Of a stretch of 64,000 nt of DNA, positions 1-12,200 are shown piece after piece (within the stretch, counting starts at the first letter, position 1; every line of letters starts with the position of its first letter). The stretch spans positions 33,292,433-33,356,432 of the forward strand of contig JACMZG010001913.1 in NCBI GenBank assembly GCA_018340805.1. The letters run 5' to 3'. The notes beneath the pieces were generated by a model, which had not been told where the DNA came from, did not search any database, and worked only from the letters and a program-made list of their open reading frames with translations. Made by a program: the position numbers and the translations under genes. The DNA is from Microvelia longipes. Lineage: Eukaryota > Arthropoda > Insecta > Hemiptera > Veliidae.

Positions 1-790
1 GCTCTCTCTTAATGTTGATAAAACTGTCATGCTTACATTTTCTTTTACTAATTCTGGTCAACCTATTAATAATGACTTGACTTTAACATTACATAAACAT
101 GAATGTACCCAACCACATGAATATTACAAACATAACTGTGACTGCCCACTATCAGTAAAGTTCATACAACCAAATACCTAGGTATTATGCTTGACAAAAA
201 TTTAAAATGGGACAAGCATATAAATTATTTGTGTAGTAGATTGAGGAAAGTCATTTATAAATTTATTATGCTCAGGAAATTTCTACCTTTGAATACTCTT
301 AAATCAGTTTTTACATCACTAGTTCAATCAATAATAGAATACGGAATAATAGGATGGGGAGGTATTAATGAAACACACTTACATCCACTCATCATTCTAC
401 ATAAAAAAATCATAAAATATGTTTAAAAAACCAATTAGGTACTCTACAGATCTAATATATGAGGAATTCAAAGTCATGAAGATACCTCAAATTTATGAGA
501 AAAAGCAATTGATATTTATGAATAATAGAAAAAGTTGGTTTCCGGATGCTGAAAAACATTGGTATAATACAAGAAAACAAAATCAGCAAAAAACAAAAAC
601 AAGCATATAAACAAGCAAAAAACAGCATAGAACCGTTTTGCAGAACTACCAAAGCATCAAATCACTCATATTACACAGCTCCGAGATTATACAATAGTTT
701 ACCACTGAATATAAAACATGCAAAATCCCTAGCTATCTATAAAAAACAAGTATCATTTTTTATTATAAACAATCCATTAAATCTGTAAAT
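1..790 (+). mobile_element. LINE fragment, reverse transcriptase C-terminal region (decayed)
   Basis: The conceptual product shows the RT thumb motif YLGIMLDKNLKWDKHINYL at about 177-235, IIEYGIIGWGG at about 332-364, and a C-terminal tail with HWYNTRKQ (about 558-581) and APRLYNSLPLNIK (about 678-717), typical of Jockey/CR1-like non-LTR retrotransposons. The frame breaks near 420 and again near 560-610, so it is a pseudogene. The window starts inside the RT domain. The 3' end is unclear beyond the stop at 786-788. Confidence 0.8.
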
Positions 791-1645
791 TCATTATACA
801 TATTCCGTTTTATTGATAACTATTAAATACTAGAGTTATTTATGAACTTTAAACAATAATTTATATAAATACAGATAAGATTTTGTGTCTTCACAAAGTC
901 ATGTGACAGTTGCACAAGATAAATTAAAATTTTTCTAAAACATCTACACATATCACTGTATTTGAATAAAATATATTATTCTAATATAATAAATATATTA
1001 AAATAAATATATAAAGTATATACTCATAAAATGTGTCAATTATTAATTGCTTCTAGCTTACGCTAATTTATCATTATGTTTCATTATAATTATTTATGTA
1101 TTTATTTATTTTTTTTGTTATCATTTTTTCTCTTAACTCGACAATTGTAGTTTTCATTTTGTTACGCAAGAAAAAACAAAGAGCAGAATACAAATAGCTG
1201 CACATAAACTGCTCCAGCCATCCTCGAGCACGAGCACGACTCATTCGAGGATGTGCTTTTAAAATAGAAGTATTTTGTAATATTTTATTTTTAACTCTAA
1301 TTTTATAAAGCAGAATAAACATATTTTTTTTTTTTTTTTTTTTTTTTTAATTACTGATAGGAACGTAATATGGTGGACTATTTGATAGGTTTATAAATAG
1401 CCTAGTAGTGTATGTTTTTGTAGAATGTTTTGTACATTTTTGATTGATGTTAGGGCCTGAAGATGACCCACAGAGGTTGACATATTTATAGCTTTATATA
1501 ATATACTTGTAGAACTAAAGTCATCCATTTTCCAAATAATTAATAACTATCAAAAATGCTATAAGTTTTTGGCTCTAATTGGCAGGAACCAAGTAAATCC
1601 CAAAGATCTCCTTCGAGTGCCGATTACTAAAAATACCATTGGAGT
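791..1645. other. AT-rich stretch with poly-T run
   Basis: No gene seen. A run of 25 T at 1324-1348 may be the poly-A tail of a minus-strand retroelement, but no coding remnant is recognised next to it. A short hairpin (CATCCTCGA ... TCGAGGATG) lies at about 1220-1252. Confidence 0.4.
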
Positions 1646-1952
1646 CATAGAGATTTTACTATAGAGAGGCCCTGTAGGTTACATTTTGAAACATCGAAGA
1701 AGTAATCTGACCACGTTGCTTATAAATACATACAAATAAACAGTACAAAATTTTAATAACTTATATAGTAGAACGTTAAAAATACAAATAAAAACATAAG
1801 CTTTGTGCGGGGAAGCTGAAAACAATTGATTTATTATAACCTTAACTCACTCTTGGAGGAGGTTTTAATGAGGTTATACAGAGCCCCTGAGATGATATTT
1901 AGGCCTCTTAATGAAATGAGATAGGTTTTGCTCCCTCTAGTATCTATCCATG
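1646..1952 (-). mobile_element. MITE family A, copy 1
   Basis: A 307-bp non-autonomous element bounded by CATAGAGAT-type inverted ends, homologous along its length to the copies at 2280, 10220, 44444, 44760 and 48494. Flanks ATTGGAGT and ATAGGAGT agree at 7 of 8 bases, a likely 8-bp target-site duplication. No coding capacity. Confidence 0.85.
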
Positions 1953-2279
1953 ATAGGAGTTAAGAACAGTTCTTTGTCTTATATATGTATATCTATGATA
2001 TAGGAGTGAATAACAGTTTTGTCTCTTACATTATTTATGTTTGCTTAGTCAGATGCATTTTAGTACTGTGATAGTCCTGGAGCTGGACTTATTTTTTCTT
2101 CGAATTTTTAATACGATTAAAATAATGTTTTTTGTGTATTATGCAAGTGTAATTTATACTTTTTATAGTTAAAACTGTAACTGTAGTTACATTTCCAAAT
2201 GTAATATATAGTAAATAAGGCTTTGCCCGAGTTGTAAATAAATAGTTACTGATTTTAATCAAAATTTTCTGAAAATATA
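1953..2279. other. Spacer between two family A MITEs
   Basis: AT-rich sequence between the two family A copies; nothing recognised. Confidence 0.5.
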
Positions 2280-2590
2280 CATAGAGATATAGGGGGCATA
2301 GCTTACCTTAATACATTAAGAGGCCTGAAACATCTTTTTGGGGCTCTCATGGGTTCTGTGTAACCATATTGAAACCTCCTTAAAAGTGATTTAAGGTTAA
2401 AATAAATTAATTGTTGTTGGCTTCCCGGACATGATATGTGTTTTGATTTTTATTTATACTTTCCTCATTATATGTTACAATAATTTTGTTCTGATTATTG
2501 GATTATATTAAAAGTCGAAGGTGGTCAGGTTATTTTTTCGATGTTTCAAAATCCAACCAATAAGGCCCCTCTAGTAATAATATCTCTATG
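2280..2590 (+). mobile_element. MITE family A, copy 2
   Basis: A 311-bp copy in the opposite orientation to copy 1. Ends are CATAGAGATAT and ATATCTCTATG; the subterminal GGCCCCTCTAGTA is typical of one end. Flanks GAAAATATA and GAAAATTTA are near-identical. No coding capacity. Confidence 0.85.
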
Positions 2591-3029
2591 GAAAATTTAC
2601 TTTTTTATTTATTTTTGCACACGCTTGAAATTATAGATAATCACATTTAGGTTTTTTGAGAGGTTTCCTGCTATAGTTGTGTCAAAAACTTTAAGAGACC
2701 ATTTTTTTAAGCTTATAAAATTTCCAATGAAACGAGCAGCAACAAAGTTTTAGTATTGACTAAACCACCAAAGCAAATGTCGGCAAATTAGGTTTTGTGC
2801 AGTTTTAAGTAAGTGTGCAAATACTTTAACTCTGGCTGTAGTTATTATTCATCCGATTTTGATGAATGAACGCTCCTTTTAAGAAATTTAATCAGCTTTA
2901 AAAATGTTCTCCTCAAGTTTTTAAACGAACCAAGGGGAACCACTTCATTCAAGAAATCTTAAAATTCTCTACAATTTTAAGCGTTGGCATTCACTCTAGA
3001 TAGGCAGAATGTGTTTTTACTTTTCCTTA

Positions 3030-3610
3030 TTCCTATTAGACCAAGAGCCCAGGGGTGTTTTGTTAATAAAAAGTGTAATGGCTGGAACCGGTCTCAATTT
3101 TTCGTAAATACCTTCCTGAACAAGGATCTGCAATTCTGCCGACTCGTATCGGATGGGTGTCCCAGGTAGAACGCACTTTACATGTCAAATTTACCACCCA
3201 AGTTAATAAAAAGTGTAATGGCTGGAAACGGGTTTAATTTTTCGTAAATACCTGCCTAAACAAGGATCTGCAATTCCGTAGACTCGTATCGGATGGGTGT
3301 CCCAGGTAGAACGCACTTTACATGTCAAATTTACTACCCAAGTTAATAAAAAGTGTAATGGCTGGAAAGGGTTTAATTTTCGTAAATACCTGCCTAAACA
3401 AGGATCTGCAATTCCGTAGACTCGTATCGGATGGGTGTCCCAGGCAGAACCTTTGAACCCTAAAGTGCGTTCTGCCTGGGACACCTATCCGATACAGTTG
3501 GCAGAATTGCAAGATCCTTGTTCAGGAAGGTATTTACGAAAAATGAGACCGGTTCCAGCCATTACACTTTTTATTAACAAAACACCCCTGGGCTCTTGGT
3601 CTATACCGTA
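3030..3610. mobile_element. Foldback element with internal tandem units
   Basis: Three direct units of about 140 bp (starting near 3061, 3200 and 3341; each has AAAAAGTGTAATGGCTGGAA and CGGATGGGTGTCCCAGG) are followed by an inverted copy at about 3464-3600. The outermost unit plus its flank (GAGCCCAGGGGTGTTTTG at about 3044-3061) pairs with the inverted copy, so the structure is a hairpin with arms near 150 bp and two extra units in the loop. Sequence at 2960-3030 resembles 51190-51300. Short open frames across it are by-products of the repeats. Confidence 0.75.
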
Positions 3611-4660
3611 GATATACAGGAAAAGTATTGTGTTTGGAAAAAAATCTAAACCAGGATGTCACCAGAATTATCCGTTTCAGGCGTTTTAAGGCCTCCTGAG
3701 AGGTTTTCACAAAGTTGTCAGTCTTTAAGTGTGTGAATGTGTTTTTTATTATCGTAGCTCCTAGTGTATTTATACTAGAAAGTTTAATCTTTGTAAAAAA
3801 TCAGTCTACCGGTTGTAGTTGTGACGTAAAAAAATATTTTTTTACGTCATTACCTCGCAACAATGACTCAGTAAAAATCATAAAAGGCAGCAAAAATGTT
3901 GCAATCGTGTTGAGATTTGGCTCGCATGTATGAATGAGACTAACAATATGCTGAGTTTTATCTTATTATCAGAATGAGTTCAATTTTAATCAAATGACTT
4001 CTGTAAGTTTTTTTAGTTGTAAAAATCGGTAAACAATTCAACTGAATTAAAATCCGGTACAATTATATATCTTTACGTAATAATTAAGTACATTCATTTT
4101 CGATTCAATACGACAAGTATATCCATGATTTTTGTTTGATCATAAAAGTTTAGCAGCATTGAGTTGCTTTATGGGTGACCGCTGAGAATGAAACGGATGA
4201 ATTTACTATCTAAGGGCGAGTGAAGCGTGTCAAAAGACATGCTGCAGTAAAAATTTAGCAATTTGTATATTCTGAGGACCAGCGAAACCGGTCCGAATCA
4301 TGGAGGATGAGGGTAGCAAATCCGAATCAGGGAGGATGAGGGTAGCGAATCCGAATCAGGGAGGATGAGGTAGCATATCCGAATCAGGGAGGATGAGGGT
4401 AGCATATCCGAATCAGGGAGGATGAGGGTAGCGAATCCGAATCAGGGAGGATGAGGGTAGCGAATCCGAATCAGGGAGGATGAGGGTAGCGAATCCGAAT
4501 CAGGGAATCCGAATCAGGGGATGAGGTAGCAAATCCGATCAGGGGATGAGGTAGCAAATCCGAATCAGGGAGGATGAGGGTATAGCAAATCCGAAGTGAT
4601 GAGGAAAAGTTCCGAGGTACCCCGTTCCCGATTTTTCCCCTTTATCATTTATAGTTTGAA
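3606..4660 (+). mobile_element. Interspersed repeat family R, copy 1
   Basis: Homologous to 7765-8160 (+) and 48800-49450 (-). Shared blocks are an end with a CTATACCGTAG-type motif, CGTTTTAAGGCCTCC, a TACCG(G/C)TGTAGTTGTG stretch, GATCATAAAAGTT, and a GGTACCCCGT-type block at the other end. No coding remnant or clear terminal repeat was found, so class is unknown. It carries the minisatellite at 4291-4602. Confidence 0.65.
4291..4602. repeat. 29-bp minisatellite (about 11 units) inside family R
   Basis: The unit is TCCGAATCAGGGAGGATGAG followed by GGTAGCGAA. Units differ by small deletions and by GCGAA, GCAAA or GCATA endings. The copy of the same repeat at 8070-8120 has only one or two degenerate units, so the expansion happened in this copy. 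Confidence 0.9.
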
Positions 4661-4760
4661 GCAGTACAAAATCAGTCACGTTTCTTCTGATCTGGCTTCT
4701 GGACCTTTTCTAGATCTTCTTATATAGACACTTCTGTGTTATTTAAATGTTTGTCTGTAG

Positions 4761-4895
4761 TTTGTAGATACGGTTCATCGTGGCACGTTGGATGTACTAA
4801 AGTAGAGAGCGCGTACAGAGCGTTCTCTAAAGAACTTGTTCCTGCTCAACTAGGTGCTTATATTGGTCTCACTCATGTCAATATTACATTATTAG
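4761..4895 (+). CDS. DUOXA: DUOXA exon (first in window), extracellular loop start
   Basis: This exon encodes a segment with GSSWHVG, RAFSKELVPAQLG and GLTHVNITL, matching the first extracellular loop of DUOXA; NIT is an N-glycosylation sequon. The 3' boundary is the donor G|GTAATA, phase 1, which fits the acceptor at 15071. The 5' boundary is less sure. I chose the AG ending at 4760, which gives a phase-1 start, but a second AG ending at 4767 would shorten the exon by seven bases and change the phase. Confidence 0.85.
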
Positions 4896-6160
4896 GTAAT
4901 ATATTTCTCTTTATTATTAGATATTAAAATAATACAATATAATATTTCAATATAATAATTTCAATTTTAATTGAAATAATTATTTCAAATAATTTCATGA
5001 TTAATCCTAATTTAATTTGTTTTTTTTTTTTTTTACATTTAATTTAACTAATATTCTTTTTCTCTCTAATCGATAAAATAATGTTAAATAGTAACTTGAG
5101 AATAATGCTACTCTCCACGGCTCAAGAATAATTTTTAATATTCTTCAGTGGAGGGTTCTACCTTGTTTAAAAAAGAATGTATAAATTATGGTATATTTAC
5201 TAAATAAAGGATATTTAAATAGAAAGTTGTGCAAAAGGCTCCTAGATATGAAATCAGCAAAATAAAGTGATACGTTATTGAACTGTTCCATCAATTGACA
5301 TTCGTAATTTTGATTTCTATACATTATGATATGTATTGCATGATCTAAAGTGTTTTTGCGACGTTTGGCTGATGGTTCAACATATTGTCATGACACGTTA
5401 TTTCTTGCATCTAATTTAAATATAATTAAACAGTGGGTCATGATAATCATTATTGATAATCGCAACATAATGCCATGATTAATTCTCTGCTCATCAATTG
5501 TTTGTTGCATCTAATTAAGAGCCTTCTGATTTAAGGATTGCCTTTTTTGAGGCTCTGAAGTTAATAATCAAAAATTGTTTATTGCCTAAATTTTGACAAA
5601 CTTTATAAATTATTTATAGTTATGTATGTATAAACTAATAATTAAATAAATAAATTTAATTATAATGAAACTGTAGGTCATGACATCATGACTGATGGCT
5701 CAACATAACATCTGAGGCGTATAAACTGGGTGGAACTTTGAATATTTATATATGAATATTAGTACTAGTCTCCATAATTATGAGAAATTTTGATAAAAAC
5801 ACTTGACGTTTATAAATTATTTAAAATTGTATTTATAACGTCACATCAAGTTTCTTTAACAAAATTATTTAAATATTTATGAATAATAAATAAACCAAGA
5901 CAAATATGAGGTGAGGCTAACTTTACATCTACAGTCATGTTTAGGTTTTTAATCAAATTAAAAACCTAAAAATTTGGATAACATGATGCGCCCAAAAGAC
6001 ATAAATAACGACCTTTTTCGTAGTATTATAAGTATAAGTAAGTATTATAACCTGGAATTTTAATATTTTTTTGAACGTTTTGCTGACTCAGCAAACTGGG
6101 TTGATGTCGTAACAACCTGGTTTTTAATGGTAATTTTGTTGATTAACATGAAAGTGTATG

Positions 6161-6248
<88 letters not shown>

Positions 6249-9200
6249 CCATGAAATTAGTGTAGAAATGCTCTCAGTCTTTGTAAAATAAATTGTAATA
6301 TATATTATTAAGCAAGTAAAGGTATGAACCAATCTTATCAATAAAAAATATTTATTCTAATTGATTTAACCTTTTCAATCTGAAAATATCAGAAAAAATG
6401 ATACTAATATTAACTCCATACTTCAATAACTAATGTACTTACTTGTTCCAAGTTTCTTAAGTTGCAATTTATACCTCTGCAATGCCAATGGACAAAAAAA
6501 GCAAAAAAAAAAAATTGAGGTTGAACTATTGCTTTATCAATATATCACATTTTTTTATGAACCAATTTCATTTATTTTCATGTACTAATTAATTGTATGT
6601 AAATTTATTATTTAATCATTATTTTCTGTTTATTTTTATTGTTTGTTTATTCTTTTTTGTATAAAATTGTTTTTTTAACAAACCTTTTAAATATGAAGCT
6701 TTGAGTGCTTATTATTTTTTTTTATAGGCAATAAGGATTTTGCATTTTTTAAGGCTTAACCTTTTAAATGAAGCTAATGTTAATTCTGATCCTATTAATA
6801 TCAATATTTGATTGTAAATATCATTTTTAATAATTTTTGTTCGGAAGGTCAAAAAAAGGAAAAGCTTTATGCCGCAAGAGTGTGGGGATTGCTCGGCTAA
6901 TTTCCACTACCACTGGAAATCGCCAGCTTACCCCGTCACTAAGTCACAAAAAAACTGCGTGTCTGCTACTGTCGCAGAGACCGCTGAATGGGGTAGACTA
7001 GTCGGTGACCACCCAATTGGCCGCCTCCACAAAAGACTTTTAACATAGATGCTGACCCCATAGTTATGGGCATTAGCATTAATCCCAACTGTCTTAAGTC
7101 CCTGACAGCCGAAATGCCCCCCTCCCCCTAATACCTTTAAACCTGCTGCTCTAGTCAGTTAGGTAGAAGCCGAAGATCCGATGATGTTAGTTGCTGAAGT
7201 TGATGGCGTTTGGATGGTGGCGATGTGTACTCAACAGTGATCCAAAGGCCATCGAAACATTATACAGAAGAGCGTCATCCCAAGAGAAGACCGCCCCCAA
7301 AGGGGGACTCCAGGGTCAATCAATTCGCCCATGCAGTTATCAAGCACTCCAGCAGTTGAATCTTCTGGGTGATTGCCTTCTACAACATTCCCTCGATGAC
7401 TTAGGTCCAACAAAGTTCTGACAGAAACCTTAACCAGGCTAATTTTGACGAAGTTAGCCCTGTAACCAGGCCTAGCACTGACTAGCCTATCCTCGTTTTA
7501 AAAATGACTGGGACTAACCCTGACGCAGCCCAGCCCTGCAAGTAGGCCTAACTTGAACTAACCTAAATCGCTATAGCCCAATATCACAGAAATATTACAT
7601 GAACCGTCACCGCCTCCGCAGATGATCACCAGAGCCGGTTGGAACATACTGCCGGGTTCGGTGGTCGGTTCTTATCTTAACTATCTATACATATCTGCTT
7701 AATAAATATGAAAAAGACTAATATATGTGCCAAGGTTCATCTCATTACCAGCATCAGTTAAATTTTTATTGAATGACTTGTGTACGCTTTTTTTTTAAAA
7801 GTAAATTATCAGAAAATAATCCAATCGAGTTGAAATTTGGTACAAATAAATACTTTTACGTAATAAATAAGCACACTAAGTTTGGTTTTAATACAAGTAT
7901 ATTTATGGTTTTGTTGGATCATAAAAGTTAAGCAGCATTGAGTGTAGTCAGTGCTGTATTGGGTGATCGCTGAGAACGAAACGAATGTATTTACTATCTG
8001 AGGAAGAGCCAAGCGACTCCAAAGACGCGTTGCAGAATAAATTGGCGAAATGTATATTCTGAGGACGAGCCAAGTGGGTCCGAAGTTGGGATGATGAGCG
8101 TAGCGAATCCGATGTGATGAGGAAAAGTTCCAAAGTACCCCGTATCCAAATTTTTTACATGCTTTTTATAAGTATGTTTCTTTACGTCAGAAGCAAGCTA
8201 TAGCAAAAGCATCGTTTTAACCTTTTAACACAATTACGGTCCAACCTAAATCAAGTTCAAAGATCAAGTAGTATAATTAATAATCTATAATCAAGTCTAA
8301 GTAAATACTCTGTAGATACAATTTAATTATTTATAATATTAAAAATAGTAAATGAAAATTAATAAATATAAGATGTTTTTAAGGAAGTTTATTAGGACCA
8401 ATTTTGTTTTGTATTTTTTTTAATGGCATTAAATCGGTTCTATAGCAGTGTACTTCCTGTTGTTTACTGATGAAATCAAAATGTATTTAGCTATAAACTT
8501 TCTTATAGACTTCATCTTAATGCAAAATGCATTTAATATTTTGATTTTATTGTGTAAAGAAAATTATATAGAACTAAACATTAAAAAATGTTTTGTCATA
8601 ACTTTCTAGAAAACTAATGATGTACTAAATGTTAACTACACTTTTGATGATGATGTCATGGATATATTTTGTGTAATTAAGGATTTAGGTTTTGTGTGTG
8701 ATAGTGGTCTATCTTTCATACCCTATATAAATTTTATTAGTAATAGCGCCATGAAAAAATTAGATTTATTAGTAGAAAGACTACAAAATATCAAATTCTT
8801 TTACTCTATAAATTGTATTTACATCTCATATAAGCTCTATGCTCTTTATTAGAGTATAGAGCACTCTCTTTAGAGAGTGCCTTACCTGCTTGGTCACTTC
8901 ATTATGATACTCTTGAAAAGGTAAAACAGAGTTTGCCATATTATGTATAACAGGTTCTGTAATCTCAACATTACTTATTCCTGCTCCCAAGTAAAAACAG
9001 ACCATATCTTCGTTCTATAGCAACTTTAGAGCCAAACACTGACCTACACTTTAAGGTCATAAGTATTTTGGGGATTGACCAATCAGAGATGCCGCTGCCA
9101 ACCTCTCACTTAAAAAGAGAAAAAAAATCCCTACCACAATAACCGCTGTAGGGAAAAAACCTTCTTCCCGGCAATCGTTCACTTTGTTTGTAGTTTCTTC

Positions 9201-12200
9201 TTTTGATTACAATCGTTTGAAAACTACTTTCAGTTTCAAATTAACCTTAAATATGAATATTAAATTAAATCTACACAAAAGAAATGTAAAAAACATCGCC
9301 AAAAAATACGGGTAAAATAACCTGATTTGTTTACATAGTTTTTTCACGCTCCTTTCTTGCAGGGATTTTTTTTCTTAAGAATCAGTGGTGTCTAAACTGA
9401 CCTGTCAAGATTTTTAAACAAAACGATAGACTCTAGTCATTTTGTTTTAAAGAGGCTAAAACTATAGTATAGTTTTAGTCTCTTTGTTTTGTTTAAAAGT
9501 ATTTATAGTATAATTTTATGTTCCTATTCTACTAAATTATATTAGTTTACATGTTCTTACCTTTACCTCTAGAAATAATAATCTCTTAAAATGCTTTACT
9601 TTTGTAAGGCATTACTTAATTTATTGTAATAGGATTATTTGTAAGACGATGAGACTTTTTAATTATAATTTATCTCAATATAAACAATTTTTGACTTTTA
9701 CTTATTTAACTTAAAATATTTTTAAGTACCTCTTTTTAAAATATCTTTAATACCTCTTTTTTTAAATTATTTTTAGTTCCTTAATTTAGTAAAAAGTTGT
9801 CCAGCCACTTATGTTTTTTAATTTTTCATATCGTTTTATTTCTTTATTCTTTGTTTTCACTAAGATAATGGGAAGAAAGGACTGTTTATTATATTTTGTT
9901 TTCTTTGTAAATTATTATTTTTATTTACTTATTTATTTATTATTAAAACCTATATAAGTATTTTTGTATATCGGTATCTTACTTACCAGCTTTATTCCTA
10001 TAAATATGTTTATTTTATTTAGTTAATTAACGTTACTTTCCTAAAATTATGATTATTTCTTTACTTATCTTGATACTTAATATATTTATTTATTCTTACT
10101 ACCTTTATCATACATGTTAATATCTATTAATCTAAAAAGATTCTAAAATGTTTCTTTATCTCCAGAAGGGTAATAATCAAAACATTTCGGGGCTTGTTTT
10201 TATGTAATAATGACCGTCACATAGATATATATACTAGAGGGAGCATAGCCTATCTTCATCCATCATCAAAGGCCTATCTTCAATTCATTGAGAGGCCTGA
10301 AACATTTTTAGTGGGGCTCTCAGGGGCTCTGTGTAACCCCATTGAAACCTCCTCCAAGAGGGAGTTGAGTTTGGGAGTTGCCCAATTATTTTGGGCTTCC
10401 CGCAGATTGTTTGTGTTGTGATTTGTATTTTAAACAGTCTACTATATAATTTACTGATTTTTTTGTTCTGTTTATTTGATGATAATGATTATTGAATGTG
10501 GTCAGGTTACTTTTTCGATGTTTCAAAATTCAACCAATAGGGCCCCTCTAGTTATATATATCTATGGACCGTCATTATAACCCGGTGGGAAATAATAATT
10601 TATTTTTATTTTAGTTATAAAATAATAATAATTTATTTAGTTATAATCCAGCTTAACCAATTTAATTATTGAGTAGTTAAAACTACTGAATTTAGAGTAA
10701 ACAAAGTTATGTTGGCAGCACTGATTCATTAAATCCCACAAGATTCTAGGGATTCTATGGGAAGGATATTTTAAAATGTGATATTTAGAGATTTTACCCA
10801 GGTTTAGTGTATTTCTTTTGACATTTTCAAATAAATCTCGTGGGTTTAATCTATTTGCGGGTTGTTTTTGAGGAAATGTATTCATTTAATTTTAATTTTT
10901 CTAATTCTACGGTTTTTATTAAGAATTTATTAAATATTTACTTTTTTTTGAGGTAGTACGTAATTAAGTGCTCAATTACGTACTATTGGACCGTTTTTAG
11001 GATGAGAAGTCAATCATTATTGTTATAGGAGGTTATTTAGTACTTTTCACCTCCGAGGACAATAATGAATGTAAAAAAACTCCTAGGACGTAAAAGTAAT
11101 TCATATGTTGCCGCCATTACTGTAATGTAGCGTGTTCAAAAAATAATCTGTGTTAAACCTTCATGAGTTTTCTTTAAAAACGTTCATTTTGTTTCTGTTT
11201 TTGTTCTAGACAAACACTGTTTTTGTTCGTAGTGTTTTAATTGACAATTTTGGTGTGTTTATTTGTAAAGCTTTTACATTTTTGAGTAAAAGTGTGAAGC
11301 TATGGATGAATTTACTGACGGCGATAATATGGAGTTAATAATAATTGGACGTTTGTTTTTTTTTTCAATTAGTGCAGTTTAATGAGTGCTATTTTTTGAT
11401 TTTTTTTTTTATTGAGTGCTACCTCAAAAAAAATAGTGTATGCCATCCGGCTGAGAATGTCTTTATGTCTTGGCAATTTTTCCCGACTCGCTTCGCTCGT
11501 CGGTAAATCTAATTGCCGTGACATAAAGACACACTTCTCAGCCTTATGGCATAAATAACTATTATAGTGTCAAATATAAATTATTTTTTATTTTATTTTG
11601 AATTTAAAATACTTATTTCAAAATTTTAATGAATGTCTGTATTTTTGATTAATCCAAATTGCAGTCCGCATCGTTGTACAAATTTTTAAGAAACATTTGG
11701 CTCATTTGTTTAAAATTTTGATTATTTGTAAGCGTTGCTAAAACTTTTAAAGATTTAGAAACACTTATTTTCTTTTCTTACGTTTTTATTTTACTCAAAT
11801 TCTTTCTCCAGGCTCTATTAACATGCCAAGAGCAAAATAGTCTAAATCTATCAGCAGAAGGCATTACTGCCGACCAGGCTAAAAAGAATTGCTCGGCCAT
11901 GTTAGACATAAAGGTTTTAGCTCTCAGCGGTTCGCCGAGATGATTATTCATTATTTGAAAGAATAATGTCATAGGTGTCGCCTCTGTTAGAAATTATGAA
12001 AGCAGCAGAGAATCCTTGCCTCATGTTGTCAAGAACAAGCACTGAATAAAGTTCAAAATTGTAAGGGTTAAATCCATGTGTTCCATCTAGGCACACGACA
12101 TCACTGCCATATTTCTTTAGAATGTCTAGTTGAGCATCGTTAAATATGATTAATACAAACTCATTTTGTTCTAAAATATGTGGTCTTCCAGGACATGACT

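Noticed and set aside
3203..3512. Overlapping minus-strand frames with repeated GIADPCLGRYLRK
   Set aside because: They translate the tandem units of the foldback element.
4290..4602. CRISPR-like array
   Set aside because: Units are contiguous without spacers, and the context is eukaryotic; it is a minisatellite.
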